Assembly: GCA_944386805.1 (NCBI GenBank)
Contig: CALXCO010000001.1
Location: 168,368-232,367 of the forward strand
Reading direction: 5' to 3'
Source: an uncultured Clostridia bacterium
GTDB lineage: Bacteria > Bacillota > Clostridia > Oscillospirales > Ruminococcaceae
DNA: 64,000 nucleotides
The stretch's first letter is position 1, and each line of letters opens with the position of its first letter. Shown piece by piece: positions 8,505 through 17,759 of this stretch. The translations under genes were made by a program, and so were the position numbers. Under the pieces are notes generated by a model. That model was given only the letters and a program-made list of their open reading frames with translations. It ran no database searches and was not told the origin of the DNA.

Positions 8505-9497
8505 ATGAAGTGTCTGGTGCTGGACTACGGTGGAACTGCGCTCAAATATGGACTGATTGATACGGATGCCAATCTGACGGAACAGGGTGAAGTTCCTGCA
8601 CCCAATCACTCGGTCGAAGAATATCTGCAGGTTACCGGAGAGATTTATGACCGGTATAAGGAACAGATTGACGGAATTGCAGTCAGTATGCCCGGAACCT
8701 TTACCGACGATGGCGTGCTGGTCAGCGGCGGCGCTTACCTGTCGATTCTGAAAGACCAGAATATCGTTGAACTGCTTGGAAGCCGTTGTCCGGTGCCGGT
8801 TGCGCTGGAAAATGATGGCAAGGCGGCTGCACTGGCGGAGGCCTGGAACGGCAACCTGAAGGACTGCCAGGATGGTATCGCCATTATTCTTGGAACCGGT
8901 GTCGGCGGCGGTATTATTAAGGATCGCCGGGTCTATCGGGGACGTCATGCGGCCGCAGGTGAATTTTCCTATCTGGTGACTGGTGGAGAGCTGAGCATTT
9001 ATAATGCCGCGACCTATACCTGTTCGACCGAAGGATTTGTCGAACGGGTAGCCATTATGAAAGGCGCCGAACGGCTGAATATGTACATGATGTTTTCGCC
9101 GGAAGCCGCTAAAAAGGAGATTGAACGGCTGAGAAGCAGGGTCACCGGTCCGCAGTATCCTGATATGGAGATGAATGGATTTACGGTGTTCAAGCTGCTG
9201 GAAGAGGGCGACCCGGATGTTACATACCTTTACAACGAGCTGCTGGATAACCTGACCCGCATGATTGTCACACTGGCCCATGTCTGTGACCCTGACCGTT
9301 TTGTCATCGGCGGCGGTATCAGCAAAGAACCCCGTCTGATTGCCGATCTGCAGCAGCGGGTCGCTAAGGTGAAAGAACAGTATATTATCGCCGTGCCGGG
9401 ATTTGATGTACAGCCCTGTTACTATCGCAGCAGTGCCAATCTGTATGGCGCAATGTACAACTGGCTGCAAAAATATCATCCGGATCAGGTATTTTAA
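8505..9497 (+). CDS. ROK family protein (sugar kinase-like), first of a tandem pair
   Basis: The 330-residue protein has the ROK/actin-like ATPase layout: LVLDYGGTALKYGLID as phosphate loop 1, GIAVSMPGTF, LENDGKAAALAEAW, ILGTGVGGGI near residue 128, and the C-terminal VIGGGIS adenosine motif. ROK kinases phosphorylate hexoses or N-acyl hexosamines. The zinc motif CxCGxxGCxE that most ROK proteins carry is missing; at that place stands TYTCSTEGFVERV with one cysteine. The ATG at 8505 is preferred over an in-frame TTG at 8499 because AAAGGA fits it better. The next gene is a close paralogue. Confidence 0.87.
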   Translation: MKCLVLDYGGTALKYGLIDTDANLTEQGEVPAPNHSVEEYLQVTGEIYDRYKEQIDGIAVSMPGTFTDDGVLVSGGAYLSILKDQNIVELLGSRCPVPVALENDGKAAALAEAWNGNLKDCQDGIAIILGTGVGGGIIKDRRVYRGRHAAAGEFSYLVTGGELSIYNAATYTCSTEGFVERVAIMKGAERLNMYMMFSPEAAKKEIERLRSRVTGPQYPDMEMNGFTVFKLLEEGDPDVTYLYNELLDNLTRMIVTLAHVCDPDRFVIGGGISKEPRLIADLQQRVAKVKEQYIIAVPGFDVQPCYYRSSANLYGAMYNWLQKYHPDQVF

Positions 9498-9517
9498 TCA
9501 TAGACGAGGTGACAAAA

Positions 9518-10522
9518 ATGAAGTGTCTGGTTCTGGATTACGGCGGGAGTGCCATTAAATACTGCGTGATGGACGACCAGTCCAATATGGGACAGACCGG
9601 TGAAGTACCCGCTCCGCTGGAAAGTCTGGAGCAGTTTGTTGAGACAACCGGCCAGATTTACGATCAGTTCAGCAGTGAAATTGACGGAATTGCCATCAGC
9701 TTTCCGGGAACGCTGGACATTGAAACCGGGACGCTGTATGCTGGCGGAGCCTATCTGCATCTGCTGGAAGGAAAGTCGATCTTTGAGGTACTCAAGGACC
9801 GCTGTCCGCTTCCAATGACGATTGAAAACGACGGCAAGGCGGCAGCACTTGCAGAAGCATGGAAAGGCAATCTGAAAGACTGCCGGGATGGTGTGGCAAT
9901 TGTGCTGGGAACCGGCATCGGCGGCGGCCTGATTAAGGACGGAAAAATCCACCGCGGCAAGCATTTCGGGGCAGGTGAATTTTCTGCTATCGTTACTGAT
10001 GGCGGCACCAATATCGTCATGCGTGCCGCGACTTATACCTGTTCGACCGAGGGAATCGTAGAACGGGCAACGGTGATGAAGGGTGCCAAAAAGGCTCATA
10101 TGTTTTATATTCCGATGATGGAAAATCTAGATCCCAATGCGGTACAGGCGCTGCGTGACCGGGCGGTGGGGCCTCAGTATCCCGATCTGGAGATGAACGG
10201 CTTCGAGCTTTTCCGTCTGCTGGAGGAAGGCGACCCGGATATCAAGATGCTGTATGACGAATTTATCGCCAGCAACGTCCGTATGATTATCAATGTCGCG
10301 AACATTTTTGACCCGGACCGGATTGTCGTCGGTGGAGGAATCAGCAAGGAACCCCGGCTGATTGCCGATTTGCAGGCGGCTGTACAGAATGTTCTCAATT
10401 ACGGCATGTCGGTTGTAACGGGAATTGATGTCCAACCCTGCTATTACCGCAGCAGCGCGAATCTGTACGGTGCAATGTACAATTATTTGCAGCAGCGCGC
10501 ACCGGAACTGATTACCCACTGA
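9518..10522 (+). CDS. ROK family protein (sugar kinase-like), second of a tandem pair
   Basis: This 334-residue protein is a paralogue of the preceding one along its full length; for example both have LNYGG-like DYGG starts, ENDGKAAALAEAW, GTGxGGG, CSTEG and SKEPRLIADLQ. The gap between the two genes is 20 bases and GAGGTGA stands before the ATG at 9518, so they are one transcript from a gene duplication. It likewise lacks the ROK zinc cysteines. In the TYTCSTEG region the residue pattern is kept in both copies, which suggests that the altered motif is functional and not decay. The substrate is unknown. Confidence 0.87.
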   Translation: MKCLVLDYGGSAIKYCVMDDQSNMGQTGEVPAPLESLEQFVETTGQIYDQFSSEIDGIAISFPGTLDIETGTLYAGGAYLHLLEGKSIFEVLKDRCPLPMTIENDGKAAALAEAWKGNLKDCRDGVAIVLGTGIGGGLIKDGKIHRGKHFGAGEFSAIVTDGGTNIVMRAATYTCSTEGIVERATVMKGAKKAHMFYIPMMENLDPNAVQALRDRAVGPQYPDLEMNGFELFRLLEEGDPDIKMLYDEFIASNVRMIINVANIFDPDRIVVGGGISKEPRLIADLQAAVQNVLNYGMSVVTGIDVQPCYYRSSANLYGAMYNYLQQRAPELITH

Positions 10523-10558
10523 ATTTTATAATATTGCTATTTCATTTTGCCAGTATGA

Positions 10559-10585
10559 TTCAGCGGCCTGTAACAGGCCGCTGAA
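10559..10585. repeat. 12-bp perfect hairpin between the ROK pair and tldD
   Basis: TTCAGCGGCCTG and CAGGCCGCTGAA flank a TAA loop. No T-run follows, so it is at best a weak terminator; it could also lie in the tldD leader. Confidence 0.6.
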
Positions 10586-10610
10586 ATTATCAGGGAGGGG
10601 AATTTATACC

Positions 10611-11996
10611 ATGATTTTGACAAGTGTTCTTGAAGCAGCACTGGAAGAGGCTGTTTCAACCGGCGCGGATTACGCCGAGATTTTCGCAGAAGATACGACC
10701 AGTGGTCTGACCGATCTGGTGGATGATCGCATCCGCAATGCACTGAACCGCCACAGCGTCGGTGTCGGTGTGCGGGTATTCAAGGGACTGCGGTACGCTT
10801 ATGCCAGCTCAAGCGGCCTGTCTGCCGAATCCGTCCTTTCGGCGGCGAAAAAAGCGGCGGCAGCACTGGCGGCTGGTACTGCACAGTTGCAGCTGTCTCA
10901 TCTGTCGGGCGGCAGCTGTGAGAATCATCATCCGGCAAGCAATCCCGGTTCCGGGGTGCCGCTTGAAAAGAAAGTTGTGCTTGCCAGACGTGCTTACAAG
11001 GCAGCGAGAGCATACAGCAGTGAGATCAGCCAGAGCACGGTCAGCCTGTTGGATTTTGACCGCAATATTTTGATTGCGACGTCTGATGGACTATTGGTGA
11101 CCGACCGTCAGGTCCGCAGCCGTATTAAAATCAATGCAGTTGCCAGCCAGGGCAGTGAAAACCAGATCGGTTACTGTGGTCCTGGTGCAATGGAAGGATA
11201 CGAATTTTTTGACGAGATCGATATTGAAGGTACTGCCGCAGAAGCAGCCCGTCAGGCTGTGACGATGCTGCATGCTGGCTACTGCCCGGCAGGCAGAATG
11301 CCGGTCGCAATTGATAACGGATTTGGCGGCGTTATCTTCCATGAGGCCTGCGGGCATTCGCTGGAGGCTGCGTCGGTTGCAAAAGGCATGTCGGAATTTG
11401 CCGGCAAGCTGGGCCAGAAGGTCGCCTCCGAAAAGGTCACCGCAATTGACGACGGCACAATTCCCGGAGCGTGGGGCAGTGTCAATATCGACGATGAAGG
11501 AACGCCCAACCGCCGCCGTGTGCTGATCGAGAAAGGTGTCCTCAAGAGCTACCTTGTGGATAAGCTCAACGGACGGAGAATGGGAATGGAAACAACAGCC
11601 AGCTCCCGCCGTCAGGATTATACCTTCCCGCCTGTTTCCCGAATGACCAATACCTTTATCGCACCCGGAACCGATACCGATGAGCAGATTATCGGGTCGA
11701 TTGAATACGGACTTTACGCCAAAAAGCTGGGCGGCGGTTCGGTCAACCCGGTTACCGGCGAATTCAACTTCGCGGTCAATGAAGGCTACATCGTTCGCAA
11801 TGGTCAGATTTGTGAACCGGTACGCGGTGCATCGCTGATCGGACGTGGTTCGGAAGTTATCCGCAACATTGATATGGTCGGAAAGAACCTTCTCCGTGAG
11901 CAGGGAATGTGCGGCGCGTCCAGCGGCTCGATTCCGACTGATGTCGGTCAGCCGATGATTCGTGTCAGTGAAATCACCGTCGGTGGTCGTGAATAA
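10611..11996 (+). CDS. tldD: TldD family metalloprotease
   Basis: The 461-residue protein has the TldD zinc motif HEACGHSLEA at about residues 244-253 (HExxxH). Around it lie FGGVIFHEA, GAWGSVNIDDEGTPNRRRVLIEKG near residue 290 and RQDYTFPPVSRMTN. TldD with TldE/PmbA forms a heteromeric protease that degrades unfolded peptides and in Escherichia coli matures microcin B17. Here it is followed 15 bases later by its partner and then by an M20 peptidase, so the three form a peptide-processing unit. No bacteriocin precursor was seen nearby. GGGAGGGG precedes the ATG. Confidence 0.93.
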   Translation: MILTSVLEAALEEAVSTGADYAEIFAEDTTSGLTDLVDDRIRNALNRHSVGVGVRVFKGLRYAYASSSGLSAESVLSAAKKAAAALAAGTAQLQLSHLSGGSCENHHPASNPGSGVPLEKKVVLARRAYKAARAYSSEISQSTVSLLDFDRNILIATSDGLLVTDRQVRSRIKINAVASQGSENQIGYCGPGAMEGYEFFDEIDIEGTAAEAARQAVTMLHAGYCPAGRMPVAIDNGFGGVIFHEACGHSLEAASVAKGMSEFAGKLGQKVASEKVTAIDDGTIPGAWGSVNIDDEGTPNRRRVLIEKGVLKSYLVDKLNGRRMGMETTASSRRQDYTFPPVSRMTNTFIAPGTDTDEQIIGSIEYGLYAKKLGGGSVNPVTGEFNFAVNEGYIVRNGQICEPVRGASLIGRGSEVIRNIDMVGKNLLREQGMCGASSGSIPTDVGQPMIRVSEITVGGRE

Positions 11997-12011
11997 GGAG
12001 GGCGTATCAGA

Positions 12012-13361
12012 ATGGATTTTGCACAGTTCAGTGCCGCTGCGGCAGAATATGCCCGTGAAAACGGCATTTCAGATTATCAGTTATATTATCAGGCAGACAG
12101 CTCCGATCAGTTCAGTGCATTTGGTGAAGAGATTGACCGGATGTCGAGTGCACAGGTGGAAGGTGTCAGCCTTTGCTGTTTTGTTAATGGAAAAATGGGC
12201 GTTGCTTCGACTGAGGCGTTTACCGAAGAAGAGATTCCGGCTTTGTTTAGCCGTGCAATAGAAGCGGCGGGTTTTTCAGGTGATGATACACAGGAAACGC
12301 TGTACACCGGTGGTGAATATCAGCCGATCGACTGCCTTAAAACGGAGATGTCGGATGCTGCTGCCGTAAAAGAGCGGCTGCTTTCAGTTGAGCAGATCGG
12401 TCTGAAGGCAGACAGCCGGGTTCAAAAAGGGTTGATGTCCGGGATTTCCAACATCACCAGCCGTCGGGCAATTTCCAATTCTGCCGGACTGTACCTGGAA
12501 GGCGAAGGCAGCATGTCGGTCTTTTCGGTCAATGTCGTAGCTACCGATGCGGAGGGCAAAAAGTATAATGACCACGTTGTCGAGGCCAAAGCCGACAGTC
12601 GGGAGATGGATATCGAAAAGCTGGTCGGACGTGCAGTCGAAAAGACCGTCGCGCAGATTGGCGCGGCGCCGGTTCCCAGCGGACATTATCCGGTCATCTT
12701 TGATTGCAGCCAGATGACGGCGATGCTGGAGATTTTCTCGTCGGTATTCTCGGCAAGTCAGGTACAGGACGGACTGTCGCTGCTCAAAGGCAAGGTCGGA
12801 CAGCCGATCGCGTCGGAAGCGGTCACACTGGTGGATGACCCGTTTTATTCCGGCAGCTTTTTCCCCTGCACGTTTGACGCAGAAGGAGTTCCGACCCGGA
12901 CTAAGACGGTTATCGAAAATGGCGTGCTGAAACAGTTGCTGTATGACCGCGCTGCTGCCCGTAAAGATGGGGTCGAGAGCACCGGCAATGCTTATCGGTC
13001 CAGTTATGACGCACCGGTCACGATTGCACCTTTCACTTTTTATATGAAGCCGGGCGAGATGACCCGTGAACAGCTGATGCAGAAGGCTGGAAAAGCAGTG
13101 ATGATTACCTTTATGAAGGGTGCGCATGCAGGTGCTAACCCGGTTACGGGTGATTTTTCGCTTGAATCCAAAGGTTTCCTGGTTGAAGATGGAAAGATTG
13201 TCCGCGCAGTGGAAGAAATTACCATTGCTGGAAACTTCTACCAGATGCTTAAAAGTATTACCGCTGTCGCAAATGATCTGTCGGTTAATACAGAGGATGG
13301 AATTTCCTGCTGTGGTGCGCCGTCGGTTCTGGTCAGTGATCTGGCAGTTGCGGGATGCTGA
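12012..13361 (+). CDS. pmbA: TldE/PmbA family protein
   Basis: The 449-residue protein is the non-metal-binding partner of TldD. It shares the overall fold (LPVIFDCSQMTAML-like core, FDAEGVPTRTKTVIENGVLK near residue 293, GANPVTGDFSLESKGFLVEDGK near residue 377, and GAPSVLVSDLAVAG at the end) but has no HExxxH. It overlaps no gene; AAGGAGG lies before the ATG and the start is 15 bases after tldD. The in-frame order tldD-pmbA is the common one in Clostridia. Confidence 0.9.
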   Translation: MDFAQFSAAAAEYARENGISDYQLYYQADSSDQFSAFGEEIDRMSSAQVEGVSLCCFVNGKMGVASTEAFTEEEIPALFSRAIEAAGFSGDDTQETLYTGGEYQPIDCLKTEMSDAAAVKERLLSVEQIGLKADSRVQKGLMSGISNITSRRAISNSAGLYLEGEGSMSVFSVNVVATDAEGKKYNDHVVEAKADSREMDIEKLVGRAVEKTVAQIGAAPVPSGHYPVIFDCSQMTAMLEIFSSVFSASQVQDGLSLLKGKVGQPIASEAVTLVDDPFYSGSFFPCTFDAEGVPTRTKTVIENGVLKQLLYDRAAARKDGVESTGNAYRSSYDAPVTIAPFTFYMKPGEMTREQLMQKAGKAVMITFMKGAHAGANPVTGDFSLESKGFLVEDGKIVRAVEEITIAGNFYQMLKSITAVANDLSVNTEDGISCCGAPSVLVSDLAVAGC

Positions 13362-13375
13362 GGAGGAAAAGATTC

Positions 13376-14515
13376 ATGGAACTTTTATCGCCCAAAGCAA
13401 TTGAATATGCGGAAAGTTGTCAGCAAGAACTGGAACAGCTTCTGCTGACCCTCTGCCGGATTCCGGCGCCATCTCATCAGGAGGATGAACGGGCAAAATT
13501 CTGCCGGGACTGGTTTGTTCAGGCCGGTGGAAAAGAGACCTATATCGATGAGGCAAAAAATGTGGTTTGTCCCTGGCATGTCACGGAAGATAAACCGATT
13601 ATCGTCTTTATGGCACATACCGACACGGTTTTCCCGGACTTGACGCCGTTTGAACCGGTTGTCACCGATGATCGAATCAGCTGTCCTGGTGTTGGGGATG
13701 ATACCGCCAACCTTGCGGTATTGATGCTGGCCGCACGGTACATGATGGACAATGAAATCCCGATCGGATGCGGCGTTTTGTTTGTCGCGAACTCCTGTGA
13801 AGAGGGTCTGGGCAATCTGAAAGGCAGCCGTCAGCTGATGAAAGACTATGGCAGTCGTATCCGGGCGGTCATCTCGTTTGATGGCTATCTGGAGGGAATT
13901 ACCCATCAGGCTGTCGGTTCTCATCGCTATCGGGTCGAGATTCGCACACCGGGTGGACATTCTTATGCCAACTTTGGCAAACCGAATGCGATTCATCTGC
14001 TTTCTGAGCTGATTCATACCCTGTATCAAATCAAAATTCCGGAGGGAATGGGGTATACGACTTATAATGTCGGCTGCATCGAAGGTGGAACGTCGGTCAA
14101 TACCATCGCGCAGAATGCGTCGATGCTGTATGAATACCGTTCGGATGATAAACGGGGACTGGACTATATGCAGCAGGCATTTGAGCAGACAGTGGCGGAC
14201 TGCCGTGCAAAGGGAATCGATGTCCGGGTGGAAAAAATTGGCGAGCGTCCCTGCTCCGGAAATCCCGATCCCGGCATGATGGAGTGGCTGGAAAAAACTG
14301 CTCAGCAGGCCGTGAAGGAGTATGCCGGTGTAATGCCGGGCCTTGGCTCCGGCTCCACCGACTGCAATATTCCGCTGTCAATGGATATTCCGGCGATTTG
14401 TCCGGGTGTCGTATCAGGCGGCGGCGCCCATACCCGCGAAGAGTACATCCTGCGCAGCAGTTTGCTGCCGGGATTGAAGGTAGGGCTTGCACTGATGGTC
14501 TTATATATGAAATGA
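13376..14515 (+). CDS. M20 family zinc peptidase
   Basis: The 379-residue protein has the M20/ArgE-DapE pattern: FMAHTDTVFPD (metal-binding His and catalytic Asp) near residue 82, GVGDDTANLA with the bridging Asp, FVANSCEEGLGNLKG with the Glu pair near residue 143, and the dimerisation lid with RTPGGHSYANFG. The start at 13376 follows GAGGAGG; an ATG at 13355 in frame would overlap pmbA without a site. It lies 14 bases after pmbA, so it probably finishes peptide breakdown begun by TldD/TldE; that link is inference. Confidence 0.88.
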   Translation: MELLSPKAIEYAESCQQELEQLLLTLCRIPAPSHQEDERAKFCRDWFVQAGGKETYIDEAKNVVCPWHVTEDKPIIVFMAHTDTVFPDLTPFEPVVTDDRISCPGVGDDTANLAVLMLAARYMMDNEIPIGCGVLFVANSCEEGLGNLKGSRQLMKDYGSRIRAVISFDGYLEGITHQAVGSHRYRVEIRTPGGHSYANFGKPNAIHLLSELIHTLYQIKIPEGMGYTTYNVGCIEGGTSVNTIAQNASMLYEYRSDDKRGLDYMQQAFEQTVADCRAKGIDVRVEKIGERPCSGNPDPGMMEWLEKTAQQAVKEYAGVMPGLGSGSTDCNIPLSMDIPAICPGVVSGGGAHTREEYILRSSLLPGLKVGLALMVLYMK

Positions 14516-14549
14516 TATGAGACAGCATCTGAATGTTTGGTGAATTTCC

Positions 14550-14578
14550 TTGATTTACAAAGTAACCTATGTTAAAAT
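14550..14578 (+). promoter_or_regulatory. promoter of the exported phosphoesterase gene
   Basis: TTGATT (14550-14555), 17-bp spacer, TAAAAT (14573-14578) with extended -10 TGT. Confidence 0.65.
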
Positions 14579-14610
14579 AGCAGTATCTTAATGTAGACAG
14601 GAAGTTGCCA

Positions 14611-16428
14611 ATGAAATATAAAAAGATTGTGCGTTGGGGTATTGCTGCGGCAGCTGTCGCGGTAGTTGGAGTCGTGTCGGCCGCATTGTATCTGCGGTAC
14701 GGCCGGCTGACGCCTGATCTGATTTTGAATGCAGAGACGTTTGGCACGGAATCGGAGATTGAGCTGATATGGGAGGACTGCTACGGCGGCAGCGTCCGTC
14801 TGACAGACGAAGAACAGACGGTAGCGGAACTGAAACTTGACGGCGATAAAAACGGTACACTCGTTTTTCCTGCCCAGCCGGTGGGAACATACACCGTCGA
14901 GTTGGTTTCCTCTTTTGGCAAGGTACTGGACAGCGAACAGCTGACGGTTACCGACAGCATGATTTTTGCCGAACAGACCGTCACCCAGGTCGGTGACGCT
15001 ACTGCTATTCGTATCCAGGCCGATGACCTGGGCGAGGATGCCTGGATCGGCGTGTACGAACGCGGAAAAACACCGGGCGTTGATGACAGCTTTTTGTGGC
15101 AGCCGGTAGCGGATGGCATCGCCGGAACGTCGATTTATTACCCGCCGCAGATGCGTGGGTCGATTAACCTGTTCAACCGGTATGCCGGCCAGTATACTGT
15201 TTATCTTTTTGCGGATGAAGGGTATACAGTGCTGGGCAGTTGGGATTTTGAGACACAGGAAGACCCGGATACCCTTGCAATGCGGTGGGAACCGTATGAA
15301 GAGGTGTCTTCACCGGGTGATTCTTACGGACAGGTTGTCCTAGTTGGTCGTCCGTCCAGTCCGGACAAGGAGTCCCTCTGGATTTGCTGGGGAAGTGACA
15401 ACCAGCTGCTGGAAGGATATGAGCCGCTGTTTTGTCTGAACGCCTATGACCATTATCCGGTCAGCGGGCAGATATCCTCCTGCTCGGTCTTCCCGGAAGG
15501 TGCAACGCAGCTGTTGGCCTGCGCGGATGACAACGGAAAACCGGGTGAGGTGATGATCAGCGTCTCGATTCAGCCGGAACTGCGGCATACTGAGACGGAA
15601 GAACCGAACTTTTCGTTTGCAGCAATTTCAGACACCCATGTGACTGGGTTCCTGCTGGGACACAACAACTGGAATTATTTCCGGGCACTGTCCCAGATTA
15701 TGGACGTTGAACCGAAGGTCGATTTTATCGTCAACAATGGCGATATTACCGATAATGGCTCGGAAAAGGAATATCGCGTCCTCAATATGATTGAAGGACT
15801 GGTCGGCGATTTGCCGCCGGTTTATTATTCGATCGGCAACCATGATTCGGATAAAAACAAGTCGGATTTTGACCCATTGCGCACCCGTTTTCTGGAACAG
15901 ACCGGAACGGATGAGGTATACTACAGCTTTGAGCAGGACGGGTGTACTTTTATTGTCCTGGGCAATGAAGGAGCCGCGGAAAGTGGTGACCCGGACTACG
16001 CTTATCTGTCGGATACTCAGCTGGAGTGGCTGGACCAGACACTTTCTGAAGCAGAAGGTTTTTCGTTTGTCTTTATTCACCAGCCGCTGTTTGAGACGGT
16101 GGCGGCTACCTATGAGGTATCCGACCTGTCGGATTCGGACGCAGTCAGGAAGATTGTGGACAAATATCCGAATACGCTGGTGATTTCCGGACATACCCAC
16201 CGTTCGATCTCCGGTACAGTTGCACTGGTAAAGGATGGGAACGCTGGTTTCTTGCATGATGGTGTCGTATCCGCCGTCTGGGATGGTGTACAGGACACCG
16301 GTGACAGTCAGGGCCTGATTCTGTCGGTCTATGACGATCATATCCTGATTGAAGGCCGCAGCTTTGAAAAAGATGCCTGGTTACCGCTTTGCAGCTGGAG
16401 AATCGGGCTGGGTGCGTCGGGAAATTGA
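14611..16428 (+). CDS. exported calcineurin-like metallophosphoesterase
   Basis: The 605-residue protein has a single N-terminal membrane helix (about residues 10-30, WGIAAAAVAVVGVVSAALYL) and should face the outside. Residues 35-330 are beta-rich and hold no domain I recognise; they may be Ig-like or carbohydrate-binding modules. The C-terminal half is a metallophosphoesterase: ISDTHVTG near 343, NNGDITDNG near 377, SIGNHDSD near 409, FIHQPLF and ISGHTHRS near 526. The metal ligands are all present, so activity is likely. The ATG at 14611 has AGGAAG before it. The substrate is unknown, and the gene seems monocistronic. Confidence 0.85.
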   Translation: MKYKKIVRWGIAAAAVAVVGVVSAALYLRYGRLTPDLILNAETFGTESEIELIWEDCYGGSVRLTDEEQTVAELKLDGDKNGTLVFPAQPVGTYTVELVSSFGKVLDSEQLTVTDSMIFAEQTVTQVGDATAIRIQADDLGEDAWIGVYERGKTPGVDDSFLWQPVADGIAGTSIYYPPQMRGSINLFNRYAGQYTVYLFADEGYTVLGSWDFETQEDPDTLAMRWEPYEEVSSPGDSYGQVVLVGRPSSPDKESLWICWGSDNQLLEGYEPLFCLNAYDHYPVSGQISSCSVFPEGATQLLACADDNGKPGEVMISVSIQPELRHTETEEPNFSFAAISDTHVTGFLLGHNNWNYFRALSQIMDVEPKVDFIVNNGDITDNGSEKEYRVLNMIEGLVGDLPPVYYSIGNHDSDKNKSDFDPLRTRFLEQTGTDEVYYSFEQDGCTFIVLGNEGAAESGDPDYAYLSDTQLEWLDQTLSEAEGFSFVFIHQPLFETVAATYEVSDLSDSDAVRKIVDKYPNTLVISGHTHRSISGTVALVKDGNAGFLHDGVVSAVWDGVQDTGDSQGLILSVYDDHILIEGRSFEKDAWLPLCSWRIGLGASGN

Positions 16429-16489
16429 TAAATTGAAAGAAAATTTACAGATTCCTCATGCCTATTTGCAGTTTTTATGGTTTATCCAC

Positions 16490-16518
16490 TTGTTTTATTT
16501 GTGTTTTTGTGGTAAAAT
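16490..16518 (+). promoter_or_regulatory. promoter of the unknown codon-biased gene
   Basis: TTGTTT (16490-16495), 17-bp spacer, TAAAAT (16513-16518) with extended -10 TGG. Confidence 0.65.
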
Positions 16519-16580
16519 AGTGATAGCGTTAAATCTGGCTGGGATTTGACCAAATAAAAAGGAAACGGAGAAAAAGACCC

Positions 16581-17696
16581 ATGGCTATTTTCAATAAAGA
16601 TAAAAAAGGCAAAAAGAAAGAAGACGAAGTAGAAGAAGGCGTTGCTTCCGCAGCAGCTTCTGAAGAGGCTCCTAAGATTTCGATGACCAAAGGCGGTCAG
16701 GAATCCGCTCCTGCTCAGGATAAAAAACCTGGTAACAATGTTAAACAGTTCAGCGGTCCTCAGGCTGAGCTGATGAAGAAGATCGAAAGCATTGCAAAAG
16801 CAATGTACGAAGGCAAACGCGACTGCTACCTGATTCTTGACCCCCGTACCACGCTGGAAGAGCTGGAAAAGGGTGAGAGACTTCGCCCGCTGATCAGCCC
16901 GCTGAATCAGCAGCGTCCGCTGCCGGTTATCCGTATTGCGACTGGCTCCATTGTTGCAGATCAGGTTGCAAGAAACTATAAGTGTGTCTGCGAGGATACC
17001 GCACTGGTTGCGAAGATTCCTTTTGCCAATATCTTTACCCTGCTGAACAACCTGATGGTTCCCGGCATCTTTGGCTTTGTCGTATATGAAGGCGGCAAGG
17101 AATATGTCGGCAGCACTGTTCATATGTGCTCTTACGTTATCAGCGAACTGCTCCAGAAGGATGCAAAACCTTATCTGGATCAGGCAAGAGCAATCCAGGC
17201 TCTGCACAACATCCGTGTTTCTCACAGCAAGTTCTACATGATCGCTGCTGAGGGAACCACCAGAGAAGATGCACAGTCCGGTAAATTCCGTCCTGCTTTC
17301 ATCGGCCAGAATGGCAGAGCTGTCTGCCCTGTCTTTGGTGTAAAGTCGGTTGCGGAGAACACGGTTTCCAAGATCTCCCAGAAGATGATGCTGGTTGAGA
17401 TGAACACCAACCAGATGATCGATAAACTGACTGAGATTCAGGTCAATTCCGGCAGAGATTTCCCGATCCTGTTTGCTGAAGCAGCCGCTCCGCACGTAAT
17501 GGCTTCTTCTGCCTTCATCAGCATGGTCTGCGATATCAACCGTATTGCAAAACCGGCTGTCCTCACACAGCCCAAGGTAAAACCGGAGGTTGTTACGATG
17601 GATGATCATGCTGAATCTGAGCCCAAGATCGAGGTTGTTGCTTCCAACGATGCTCCTGCTCAGGAAGAATCTTCCGATAATAAGACTGAGGAATAA
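16581..17696 (+). CDS. protein of unknown function with highly-expressed codon use
   Basis: I do not recognise this 371-residue protein. It has a Lys/Glu-rich N-terminus of about 60 residues, a globular middle (about residues 60-320) with no signal peptide and no membrane segment, and an acidic Pro/Glu/Ser tail of about 45 residues. Pieces such as KFRPAFIGQNGRAVCPVFG weakly recall SseB-type proteins, but this is not a firm match. Arg is written with AGA, CGT or CGC and CGG is absent, as in rpsB and tsf and unlike the flanking genes, so it is probably abundant. It has its own promoter and a strong terminator and is a single-gene unit. Confidence 0.85.
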   Translation: MAIFNKDKKGKKKEDEVEEGVASAAASEEAPKISMTKGGQESAPAQDKKPGNNVKQFSGPQAELMKKIESIAKAMYEGKRDCYLILDPRTTLEELEKGERLRPLISPLNQQRPLPVIRIATGSIVADQVARNYKCVCEDTALVAKIPFANIFTLLNNLMVPGIFGFVVYEGGKEYVGSTVHMCSYVISELLQKDAKPYLDQARAIQALHNIRVSHSKFYMIAAEGTTREDAQSGKFRPAFIGQNGRAVCPVFGVKSVAENTVSKISQKMMLVEMNTNQMIDKLTEIQVNSGRDFPILFAEAAAPHVMASSAFISMVCDINRIAKPAVLTQPKVKPEVVTMDDHAESEPKIEVVASNDAPAQEESSDNKTEE

Positions 17697-17713
17697 TTCT
17701 CTTGTCTAAATTG

Positions 17714-17746
17714 ACAGGCTGTGCTGACTGCACAGCCTGTTTTTTG
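17714..17746 (+). terminator. intrinsic terminator of the unknown codon-biased gene
   Basis: Perfect 11-bp stem (17714-17724 with 17730-17740), loop TGACT, then six T residues. Confidence 0.94.
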
Positions 17747-17759
17747 GTTTATCTGCGGA

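Noticed and set aside
10611..14515. A microcin or RiPP gene cluster around tldD-pmbA
   Set aside because: No precursor peptide, modifying enzyme or dedicated exporter was found next to these genes; TldD/TldE are also general proteases.
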